Shown one piece after another: positions 1 to 5,635 of a DNA stretch of 5,836 nt. Origin of the DNA: Candidatus Krumholzibacteriia bacterium (GTDB lineage: Bacteria; Krumholzibacteriota; Krumholzibacteriia; LZORAL124-64-63); NCBI GenBank assembly GCA_014859985.1, contig JACZKN010000491.1, positions 1-5,836 of the forward strand, written 5' to 3'. The notes below the pieces were generated by a model that worked only from the letters and a program-made list of their open reading frames with translations, did no database searches and was not told the DNA's origin. A program made the position numbers and the translations under genes. Every line of letters begins with the position of its first letter. Positions within the stretch are counted from its first letter, which is position 1.

Positions 1-395
1 GGTTCCCCGGCGGCCAGCAGGGCGTGGGCGTGGGGCCGGGCGTGCTCCCAGTCCAGCCAGCCCAGGGCCGAGACGAGGCCGGGCAGGGTCGCCGGGGCGG
101 CGAGCACGGCGTCGGTGACGGCGGCGATGCGGTCGTCGCGGCCGGACACGAACGCGAGGTGGGCCGCCGCGAAGACCTCACCGGCCTCCTCCCACTTCAG
201 TTCCCGGCGGCAGATCTCCCAGCCGGCGTCGCCGGCGACGCGCAGGCCGTCGAGGTGGGCCTCGACCCGGTCGTCCAGCCTGGCCAGGTCGGCCAGGGAG
301 TAGTGGGGGGCGTGCACGGCCTGGGAGCGCAGGAGCCACTGGAAGGCGGCTTCTTCGGCGTGCTGGGAGACGACGCTCGGGACGATCGGTGGCAT
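1..395 (-). CDS. TIGR02270 family protein, N-terminal part (cut by window edge)
   Basis: Partial gene: 131 codons are present from the ATG at 395 and the frame is still open at base 1, so the C-terminus lies outside the window. The protein starts MPPIVPSVVSQHAEEAAFQW and continues with LRSQAVHAPHYSLADLARLD, DDRVEAHLDGLRVAGDAGWE and GEVFAAAHLAF. I recognise this N-terminal block as typical of the TIGR02270 family, roughly 400-residue proteins of unknown biochemical role, probably helical-repeat, often encoded beside T6SS effector genes. A purine-rich Shine-Dalgarno (AGAAGG) lies five bases before the ATG, which supports this start. It follows the immunity gene by 113 bases on the same strand, so it may be the last cistron of the effector operon or have its own promoter, although none is obvious. 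Family call from memory of the motif; function unknown. Confidence 0.85.
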   Translation of the reverse strand, partial: MPPIVPSVVSQHAEEAAFQWLLRSQAVHAPHYSLADLARLDDRVEAHLDGLRVAGDAGWEICRRELKWEEAGEVFAAAHLAFVSGRDDRIAAVTDAVLAAPATLPGLVSALGWLDWEHARPHAHALLAAGE

Positions 396-508
396 CTGCC
401 TTCTTCTCCACTTCCCGCAGTGACGCGAGGTCTGTTGCGGTGCAGCCCGCACGCCGCGACGCCTACCGCGAAGGACCACCGCCGGCGGTGACCGCGGCCG
501 GCGTCGAT
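396..508. other. Intergenic gap between immunity gene and TIGR02270 gene
   Basis: This 113-base spacer is the largest gap inside the leftward cluster. It contains a perfect 14-base palindrome, CACCGCCGGCGGTG at 477-490, about 20 bases after the immunity stop codon on the transcribed strand. As RNA it could form only a five-base-pair hairpin with a CCGG loop, and no T-rich tract follows in the direction of transcription, so it is not a convincing terminator. I see no clear -35/-10 pair for the gene at 395. The Shine-Dalgarno for that gene lies at its left end. Confidence 0.4.
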
Positions 509-1426
509 TCAGTCGATCCTGGTCCAGGATGTGCCATCGTAGCTGAAGACGTCCTTGGCTCCCGTCGACCACATGACCGATCCGTCCAGGGCGACCGCCA
601 GATGGAAGCAGCTCGAGGGGAAGTCGTCGTCGAATTCCACCGGCACCAGCCCCTTGTCGGTCAACGCGAAGAGCAGGTTCATCGATGCCAGGAAGAGCCG
701 ATCGGCGAACCAGGCGATTCCCCAGAAATCCTGCTGCACCACCCCGGCCTCGATGACCTGCCACTTGTCGTGCCGCCCCTTCATCAAGAGGCCGCTCCGG
801 CCGCAGACATAGACGGCCCCGTCGTGTCCGCAGCAGACGTTGGTCAGGTTGACGTTGGTAGGGCTGGCGATCGCCTGCCAGCCCGCTCCGTCGTACCACC
901 AGAGTTCGCCGTCGCGGCCGCACGCGTAGAGTTCGTCCTCTCCGAAGCCGTCGATTCCCTCGAAACTGCAGATCTCGCCGCTGCCCTGCGCCGGCCGGAT
1001 CCCCTGGGTCAGGTCGACCCACCGGCCGACGCCGTCGCGGCGATAGGCCTGGCGCTGCATGCCCACGGCATAGGCCTTGCCGGCGATCGCGCGCAGGCTG
1101 CGCATCATGCCGATATCGGCGGGTGAGGCCGTCGGAGTGTCGATATACTCCTCGTGCGAGTCGCCGGCCCCCCAGAAGTAGACGTGCCCCGACAGCCCGA
1201 GGTACGCCGCCTGGCGCATGGGGTGCTCGACCGCAGCGAGACCGCAGAGGCTGAAATCGAGTGTTTCCACCGGGCTGCCGATCCACTGGACCGAGTCCCA
1301 TACCGCCGGTACGCACATGTCGTTCTGTGCGTCGATCGCCCGGTCGGAAATGAGGCCGACCGCCGCAACGGTCCTGTCGCGAGGAGCGCTGAACAGGAAT
1401 GTGAAATCGTCGGTCCAGTGCGGCAT
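509..1426 (-). CDS. Beta-propeller-like protein, probable immunity protein for the adjacent nuclease effector
   Basis: This 305-residue protein has no signal peptide or membrane segment, so it should be cytoplasmic. From about residue 108 it repeats a loose unit of roughly 40 residues: a hydrophobic strand, then DxLYACGRDGxLWxYDGxxW and a short end strand. Clear copies are at about 108-139, 152-186, 194-225, 234-263 and 273-304, with GELWWYDGAGWQAI and KDVFSYDGTSWTRI showing the signature best. This suggests a beta-propeller. The gene begins 18 bases after the effector stop codon, with a good Shine-Dalgarno (GGAAGGG) seven bases before the ATG. Position straight after a toxin gene, together with a cytoplasmic prediction, fits an immunity protein that neutralises a DNA-cutting toxin; this role is inferred, not shown. 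Several frames are open on the opposite strand, but none looks like protein. Confidence 0.8.
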   Translation of the reverse strand: MPHWTDDFTFLFSAPRDRTVAAVGLISDRAIDAQNDMCVPAVWDSVQWIGSPVETLDFSLCGLAAVEHPMRQAAYLGLSGHVYFWGAGDSHEEYIDTPTASPADIGMMRSLRAIAGKAYAVGMQRQAYRRDGVGRWVDLTQGIRPAQGSGEICSFEGIDGFGEDELYACGRDGELWWYDGAGWQAIASPTNVNLTNVCCGHDGAVYVCGRSGLLMKGRHDKWQVIEAGVVQQDFWGIAWFADRLFLASMNLLFALTDKGLVPVEFDDDFPSSCFHLAVALDGSVMWSTGAKDVFSYDGTSWTRID

Positions 1427-1444
1427 GCCGATACCCTTCCGTCC

Positions 1445-2689
1445 CTAGAAACAGGTGGAATTCACGCTGGAGACGCGGTTGGCGACCCCGGCGCGATCCG
1501 CGGCGAGCTCCCCGGCACTTGCCAACCGCTCATCGAGCTTCTGCTTGGAAAACGTGGCTACCGCCTTGATCTCGGTTCCTGGCGCGATGCCGCATTTCTT
1601 CTCGTGGTAGTCCTTCAATTGGGCCAGGAGGCACTTCTCGGAGCAGGACGATTCCGGGAACGTCTTCTTGAACGCGTTGACGCCGTTGGCCTGGGCGTCG
1701 GCCAAGGTCGTCTTCGGAAAAGAAGTGACCTTCTTCTTCCCGACGACGGCCGTGAGGGTGCCGCCCGTGTTGTCCTTGAGCCCGCCGGATGGTTTGTCCA
1801 GCGCGGTCTGGCTCTGGAACGTGTGCATCATGCCGTGGGTCCCGGTGCCGCTGCCGCCCTCGGCACAGACGCAGGGCGCGGCATCGGGGTCGTACCTCGG
1901 CACGCCGGCGATGCGGACGTTTTCTCCCGTTGCCGGATCGACCTTGCCGGGGTCGGTTGTTCCCCGGCCCTTGGCGTGGAATGCCGAGGCTTCGACGAGA
2001 TGATGGGGCGTCTGCCCGGGGCAGCAGGTCTTGGGCTTGTATGGGCTGAGCTTGCACCTGCGGGCCTGCAGGCATTTGCCGGCGTCGCCGTCGAGCACCT
2101 TCAGCGAGTAGCTCCTGGCGTTCGCCTTGTTCTTGACGACGGTCTTCGCCGCCTCGGGCGGGCAAGGATCCTCCTGCCCCGAGCAGGCTTCCTTCTCCTT
2201 CTTCTTCTCGTCGGCGCAGGGGTCCGGGGGCTGGCCCGGGGCCCCGAACGCCATGGAATCGATGAACGGCCACGGCGGCGTGTCCCCCGGCATGGCTCCC
2301 GCATGGTTGTTCGTGGTCATGTCGAGGTGCCGCACGGCGTTCTTGCCCTCGAACTTCACGTCCATGGAATAGCTGATGAAGTAGACCTTGCCGCGGTTCT
2401 GGCTGGTGACGACGCCCTTCTTCGGCGCACTGCCGGCCTCGTCGCCGCTGCTCTTCTTGAAGTGGGACTGGTTCTTGATGCCCACTTCCTTGTCGCTGAT
2501 CTTGACCTTCTTGGTGCCGCCGGTGGTGTCGGAGGCCATGCCCGTGTTGGGGTAGGGGATGGGCACGCCGGGCGGCGTGGCCGGGGTCTGCGGCGGCGTG
2601 AAGCAGACGTCGGGGAAGGCGCAGATGGTCTTGCCGGCGCCCGCCTTGCATGCCACTTCCATGCCGTTGGCGAAGATCTTGTTGGGCAT
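1445..2689 (-). CDS. PAAR-like (DUF4150) T6SS effector with C-terminal Tox-GHH2/HNH-type nuclease domain
   Basis: Predicted secreted DNase of 414 residues. Residues 1-135 match the PAAR-like DUF4150 domain: MPNKIFANGMEVACKAGAGK, CAFPDVCFTPPQTPATPPGV, NTGMASDTTGGTKKVKI and a TTNNHAGAMPGD end. Such domains cap the VgrG spike tip. A proline/lysine/cysteine-rich linker (about 150-180) leads to a toxin domain (about 200-414) with CCPGQTPHHLVEASAF at 222-237 and APCVCAEG...THGMMHT at 271-290; His229, His230, His285 and His289 are the likely catalytic or metal-binding residues of a GHH2-type HNH/endonuclease VII fold. A C-x3-C-x8-H-x3-C pattern follows at 349-366. P. aeruginosa Tse7 has the same domain order. 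The ATG overlaps the upstream stop (TGATG), with GGAG nine bases before it. The frame is open far upstream, but the conserved MPNKIFANG start fixes the N-terminus. The region is less GC-rich than upstream genes. Confidence 0.9.
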   Translation of the reverse strand: MPNKIFANGMEVACKAGAGKTICAFPDVCFTPPQTPATPPGVPIPYPNTGMASDTTGGTKKVKISDKEVGIKNQSHFKKSSGDEAGSAPKKGVVTSQNRGKVYFISYSMDVKFEGKNAVRHLDMTTNNHAGAMPGDTPPWPFIDSMAFGAPGQPPDPCADEKKKEKEACSGQEDPCPPEAAKTVVKNKANARSYSLKVLDGDAGKCLQARRCKLSPYKPKTCCPGQTPHHLVEASAFHAKGRGTTDPGKVDPATGENVRIAGVPRYDPDAAPCVCAEGGSGTGTHGMMHTFQSQTALDKPSGGLKDNTGGTLTAVVGKKKVTSFPKTTLADAQANGVNAFKKTFPESSCSEKCLLAQLKDYHEKKCGIAPGTEIKAVATFSKQKLDERLASAGELAADRAGVANRVSSVNSTCF

Positions 2690-3717
2690 CAGGCGTCGCT
2701 CCAGGTCCGGTGGCGCAGGACGAAGGCGGCGCGCTCCCCGCCGGCGCCGGCCACGTGGCAGAGGACGCCGGCACCGGCGGCGTAGCCCTTGGTGGCGGCG
2801 GCCAGCATCACGCCCAGGAGCACCGGCACGATGGCCGCACCGACCTCCCCGATGCATTCCACCGGGTGCCAGATGTCGAAGTCCTCCTTGTTGTCGCGCA
2901 GGGTGCGGTTCACGGCCAGGGCCGCCTCCTTGAACCCGAACGACTCCCCGTTGTTGTCGGTCAACCGGAAGTCCACCTCGCCGTAGTCGCAGCGCGCATC
3001 GGCGAAAGCGGCGCGGTACGCCTCCACCAGCCCGTCGGCGCGCAGCGGCCTCTCCGAGCCGAACGGCGCCGGCTCGGTGCCGAAGCCCAGGCCCAGGCAC
3101 ATCAGCTGCGGCTCGTCCTGGCGCTTGACCGGGCCCACCAGCACGGCGGCCGCGGCCTCGCCGGGAACGAAACCGTCGGAGTGCTCCGCGGTGACCAGAC
3201 GCCTGTCGGCATGGCAGGCATTCAGAGTCCCGGCGACCAGGTACGTGTCCGTGCCGGCCACGACGCAACCGGGGGCTCCGGCCGCGATCAGCTCGCGAGC
3301 GTGGGACAGGGCCCGGGCGCCCGCGGCATGGCCGCCGGCGAGCAGCCGCGAGTCCGGATGCAGCGTCGTGCCCAGCGCGGCGGCGACGTCCTGCAACAGC
3401 CGCGCGTCCAGGTCCGCGAACCGCCCCGGCCGGTCCTCCTCCGCGACGCACAACAACAGGGGATACCGGTCGAGGGTACCGGCGTCGGCCGCCGCCAGGC
3501 ACTCGCCCACCGCCGCCGCCGCCATCCGCCCCAGCTTCTCCACCCCCCGCCATGGCTCGTCCAACGGCACCGGACACCCCTGCAGCCACTCCCCGTCGAA
3601 CATGAACCGCGTCTCGGTGAACCCGGTGATGCCCGCCCGGATCGCCGCGCAGCTCGACGGCGCGTCCAGGCCGACGCCGGTCACCATCCCCGAACTGTAG
3701 ATCGCGATCGCGCCCAC
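2689..3717 (-). CDS. Beta-ketoacyl synthase/thiolase-fold protein, T6SS-associated, catalytic triad lost
   Basis: This 342-residue protein has a ketosynthase-like layout: a GMVTGVGLDAPSSCAAIRAG start, a nucleophile-elbow region at about 125-140 (LLAGGHAAGARAL), DGFVPGEAAAAVLV at 181-194 (matching the GFVxGEGA motif) and ECIGEVGAA at 287-295 (matching the NIGHTEAA region). The catalytic residues are absent. The nucleophile cysteine position reads His130, the HGTGT region reads TDNNGES (253-259), and the last histidine position reads Glu291. It is also shorter than active KAS enzymes of about 410 residues. It is therefore probably a structural or chaperone-like partner in effector loading rather than a lipid-synthesis enzyme. 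Similar genes lie between DUF2169 and DUF4150 genes in other T6SS loci. The start is GTG at 3717, supported by GGAGG five bases upstream. It sits 12 bases after the DUF2169 stop and overlaps the effector gene by one base. Confidence 0.87.
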   Translation of the reverse strand: MGAIAIYSSGMVTGVGLDAPSSCAAIRAGITGFTETRFMFDGEWLQGCPVPLDEPWRGVEKLGRMAAAAVGECLAAADAGTLDRYPLLLCVAEEDRPGRFADLDARLLQDVAAALGTTLHPDSRLLAGGHAAGARALSHARELIAAGAPGCVVAGTDTYLVAGTLNACHADRRLVTAEHSDGFVPGEAAAAVLVGPVKRQDEPQLMCLGLGFGTEPAPFGSERPLRADGLVEAYRAAFADARCDYGEVDFRLTDNNGESFGFKEAALAVNRTLRDNKEDFDIWHPVECIGEVGAAIVPVLLGVMLAAATKGYAAGAGVLCHVAGAGGERAAFVLRHRTWSDA

Positions 3718-3729
3718 GCCGGCCTCCGC

Positions 3730-4824
3730 TCAGTCCGCGCCCGCGGCGCCCAGCTGCGCCAGCGAACGGTAGTAGGTCTTGCCCAGGTCCCGCGCCCGGT
3801 ACCAGCCCTGCGACATCCGTCCCACCACGCACTGCTTCATCTCGAAGATGTTGCGCCGCAGGGGGATGTTCGTGCGCCAGACCAGCAGCAGCCGCTCCTG
3901 GTCGGGCTCGATGATGACCGTGTCCAGGACGGCCTCCTGCGCCGTGCGGTTCAGGTCGGCATCGGTGAACTCGACCGGCACCGTGACCGTCGGCAGCTTG
4001 AAGCCGGTGCGGCCCCGGGGCGTGAGGTTCACCAGCAGCACGTCCTCGCCGCCGCGCGGGTAGGGGATCTGCTGCTCGGCCGGGGCCGCCTGGTGGTAGC
4101 GCGGGTCGAAGTCCGCCGGCAGGAACGGGAACACGTTGTCCAGCCAGTCCTGGTCGTAGGTGCCGGCCAGGGGGTGGCGGGCGGCGAAGTTGCGGCCGAT
4201 GGCGCCGTAGGCCATGGGCCGGTGCTTGCCGGTGCGCGTGGTGACCACCTGGCCCACCTCGGCGGTGCAGGGCAGCGGCTTGCCGTCGAGTTCGGTCCGC
4301 GAGGTCAGGGGGTAGAAGCCGCAGCCCACGGGGTTGGGCAGGTAGAACTTCTGCTTGTCCGGGTTCTTCTTCGCCACGTCGCGGCCGCCGTAGGCCTGGT
4401 CGTAGCCGATGGGCAGGCGGCGGAACGGTTCGGGCGCCGACGGCTTGACCGCCAGCAGCTGGCGTTCCCAGCGGCGCGGCCCGACCACGGTGAACGACTT
4501 CTTCACGCCCGCCACGCGCAGGCCGACGGTCACCTCGGTGGCCTTGCGCTCCCCGGGGGCGTAGGCGCTGCCGTTCAGCAGCACGTCGCAGCGGGGCTTG
4601 AACGGGGCGAAATCCGACTCGTGGACGGTGGCCGAGAGGCCGGGCTCGCCGGTGAACTCGTCGGCCATCACCAGCGGCGCCTGCTCGGCCGCGAGCTCGG
4701 GCTCGGCGTCGTGTTCGGGCAGGCGATACGTCCCCTTGACCACCACGACCACACGCTCGCGCCCGTCCGGGTCAAGGCCCAGGGTGTAGCCGGCGACGAA
4801 CCTGGTGGCGTTGATCAGTTCCAT
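3730..4824 (-). CDS. DUF2169 family T6SS effector adaptor/chaperone
   Basis: Read from the ATG at 4824, the product is 364 residues, beginning MELINATRFVAGYTLGLDPD. DUF2169 hallmarks run through its length: DEFTGEPGLSATVHESDFAP (about 55-74), KPRCDVLLNGSAYAPG (76-91), a VVGPRRWER segment, YDQAYGGRD (141-149), NPVGCGFYP (164-172), YGAIGRNFAARHPLAGTYDQ (206-225), FPFLPADFDPRYHQAAP (232-248), and DTVIIEPD near the end. In Agrobacterium, DUF2169 proteins are needed to load DUF4150 effectors onto VgrG, and the DUF4150 gene two cistrons downstream fits that role. An upstream GTG at 4866 would add 14 residues (PRGACVPEPVNGA) that do not look like the family start, so I prefer the ATG even though its Shine-Dalgarno (GGGG) is modest. 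Cytoplasmic; no membrane segment. Confidence 0.93.
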   Translation of the reverse strand: MELINATRFVAGYTLGLDPDGRERVVVVVKGTYRLPEHDAEPELAAEQAPLVMADEFTGEPGLSATVHESDFAPFKPRCDVLLNGSAYAPGERKATEVTVGLRVAGVKKSFTVVGPRRWERQLLAVKPSAPEPFRRLPIGYDQAYGGRDVAKKNPDKQKFYLPNPVGCGFYPLTSRTELDGKPLPCTAEVGQVVTTRTGKHRPMAYGAIGRNFAARHPLAGTYDQDWLDNVFPFLPADFDPRYHQAAPAEQQIPYPRGGEDVLLVNLTPRGRTGFKLPTVTVPVEFTDADLNRTAQEAVLDTVIIEPDQERLLLVWRTNIPLRRNIFEMKQCVVGRMSQGWYRARDLGKTYYRSLAQLGAAGAD

Positions 4825-4878
4825 GGCCCCGTTGACCGGTTCCGGGACGCACGCCCCGCGGGGCACGCGACGGCGGAC

Positions 4879-5382
4879 CTAGTTGAGTTGGATCGAGCCG
4901 CCCTTGATGCGGTTGACGCCCGACGAACGGCTCAGCAGGTAGGTGCCCCGGATCAGCACCTTGCCCGCGCGGGTCAGGGTGATGCTGGCGGCGCCGCAGC
5001 GCAGCACCAGCTGCTGCTGGGCCGTGACGGTGGTGACGCCGCCGTCGACGGTGACGCCGGCCGCCAGGGGAGCGGGCGTCGCGGACGCTGCCGGCGTCGG
5101 GGGCGAACCGGGGTCGACCAGCGGGCCGACGATGAGCGGACGGTGCGGATCGCCGCCCACGAACAGCAGGGCGACCGCGCAGCCACGGTCGGCCTCGTCG
5201 AAGCGGCGCGTGGCGACGGCCGGCAGGGGTCGGCGGGCGTCGTTGCCCGGGAACTCCACCCGCGGGCTGCCGTCGGCGTCGAAATCCACCAGGCGTCCGA
5301 CGACCACGCCGTCGGCCGGCAGCACGGCTCGCTGCGGCGGCTCGGCGGTGGCGACGACGCTCGTGCAGTCGGTATCCTTCAT
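4879..5382 (-). CDS. DUF6484 domain protein, VgrG-associated
   Basis: This 167-residue protein is read from ATG 5382. After a variable N-terminus, residues 25-90 carry GVVVGRLVDFDADGSPRVEF, PGNDARRPLPAVATRR and GCAVALLFVGGDPHRPLIVG, which I recognise as DUF6484. A proline/alanine-rich linker (about 91-110) joins a beta-rich C-terminal segment with QLVLRCGAASITLTRAGKVL and RSSGVNRIKGGSIQLN. Family members commonly sit next to vgrG in T6SS effector clusters; the exact role is not established. GAGAGG eight bases before the ATG supports this start. A longer reading from a TTG at 5529 is rejected because that TTG is part of the -35 box. It is the first gene of the leftward operon, 54 bases before the DUF2169 start. 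Confidence 0.87.
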   Translation of the reverse strand: MKDTDCTSVVATAEPPQRAVLPADGVVVGRLVDFDADGSPRVEFPGNDARRPLPAVATRRFDEADRGCAVALLFVGGDPHRPLIVGPLVDPGSPPTPAASATPAPLAAGVTVDGGVTTVTAQQQLVLRCGAASITLTRAGKVLIRGTYLLSRSSGVNRIKGGSIQLN

Positions 5383-5500
5383 GGCGCGAGCCTCTCGTTG
5401 GGAGAATCGGGGGTTTCGCCCGCCGGTCGCAAGACCAGCAATGACGACAGCTTGGCTGGTTCGCACCGGACCGGTTGGCGCCTTCGTCCCCCGCCGGGGC

Positions 5501-5529
5501 AGACTAGCACGGGCCCGGGGGACCGTCAA
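5501..5529 (-). promoter_or_regulatory. Predicted sigma70-type promoter of the leftward effector operon
   Basis: On the minus strand, TTGACG (5529-5524) is followed by a 17-base spacer and TAGTCT (5506-5501), with an upstream TGC that makes an extended -10 (TGCTAGTCT). The -35 matches five of six consensus bases; the -10 keeps the three key positions T, A and final T. Transcription would begin near 5494, giving a leader of about 110 bases before the DUF6484 ATG. Confidence 0.6.
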
Positions 5530-5532
5530 TTG

Positions 5533-5544
5533 CGCGGCGCCGCG
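5533..5544. promoter_or_regulatory. Perfect 12-base palindrome between divergent promoters, possible operator
   Basis: CGCGGCGCCGCG reads the same on both strands and lies between the two opposed -35 boxes, a natural place for a regulator acting on both promoters. In DNA this rich in GC such palindromes also arise by chance, so the call is weak. Confidence 0.2.
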
Positions 5545-5563
5545 GCACCCGGGGGCGGTGCTA

Positions 5564-5593
5564 TTGACGACCGGCCGCGAGTGCGGCTATGGT
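5564..5593 (+). promoter_or_regulatory. Predicted sigma70-type promoter of the rightward gene
   Basis: TTGACG (5564-5569), an 18-base spacer, then TATGGT (5588-5593), within an A/T-richer patch that stands out from the surrounding GC-rich DNA. Transcription would begin near 5600, leaving about 36 bases before the ATG at 5636. Confidence 0.55.
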
Positions 5594-5635
5594 ATCTGTT
5601 CGGATCGGGGAACATCGACCGTGGGCGGGGACGAC

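Larger units (their letters stand above)
5383..5635. promoter_or_regulatory. Divergent intergenic control region
   Basis: This 253-base region separates the leftward effector operon from a rightward gene. It holds two sigma70-like promoters back to back, each with the same TTGACG -35 box. The seven-base arms CGTCAAT (5524-5530) and ATTGACG (5563-5569) are inverted copies of one another. Between them lies a perfect palindrome. The leftward leader (about 5383-5494) contains an ACCGG-A-CCGGT inverted repeat at 5465-5475, shortly after the expected transcription start. I see no gene inside the region. Confidence 0.55.

Noticed and set aside
477..490. Palindrome CACCGCCGGCGGTG as a transcription terminator after the immunity gene
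   Set aside because: Only a five-base-pair hairpin is possible and no T-rich tract follows on the transcribed strand.
24..491. Plus-strand open frame of 155 codons at the left end, and a minus-strand frame at 178-411
   Set aside because: Both overlap the TIGR02270 coding frame, whose translation matches a known family; theirs are Gly/Val- or Arg/Pro-rich shadow sequences.
389..1126. Plus-strand open frame of 245 codons across the immunity gene and the gap beside it
   Set aside because: It crosses a gene start and an intergenic gap without family motifs and is antisense to a gene with a good ribosome binding site.
2627..2648. Walker A-like AGAGKT in the effector N-terminus (residues 16-21)
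   Set aside because: The G-x4-GK[ST] spacing is not met (Cys14 stands where the first glycine is needed), and the stretch is a normal part of the DUF4150 domain.
1154..2785. A 543-codon open frame on the plus strand opposite the effector and immunity genes
   Set aside because: Its translation is rich in Arg, Gly and Ala runs with no recognisable motif, while the opposite strand encodes clear DUF4150, nuclease and propeller features. In GC-rich DNA the frame opposite a real gene is often open.
1445..3832. A single 795-residue reading of the effector frame, extending through the ketosynthase-like gene
   Set aside because: Residues before MPNKIFANG are an Arg/Gly-rich out-of-frame reading of the ketosynthase-like gene. 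The DUF4150 start, Shine-Dalgarno and TGATG overlap all place the true start at 2689.
4825..4866. GTG start at 4866 for the DUF2169 gene
   Set aside because: It adds 14 residues ahead of the family-typical MELINAT start; kept only as an unlikely alternative.
5383..5529. N-terminal extension of the DUF6484 gene to a TTG at 5529
   Set aside because: The TTG lies within the predicted -35 box and the added residues have no family similarity; ATG 5382 has a good Shine-Dalgarno.
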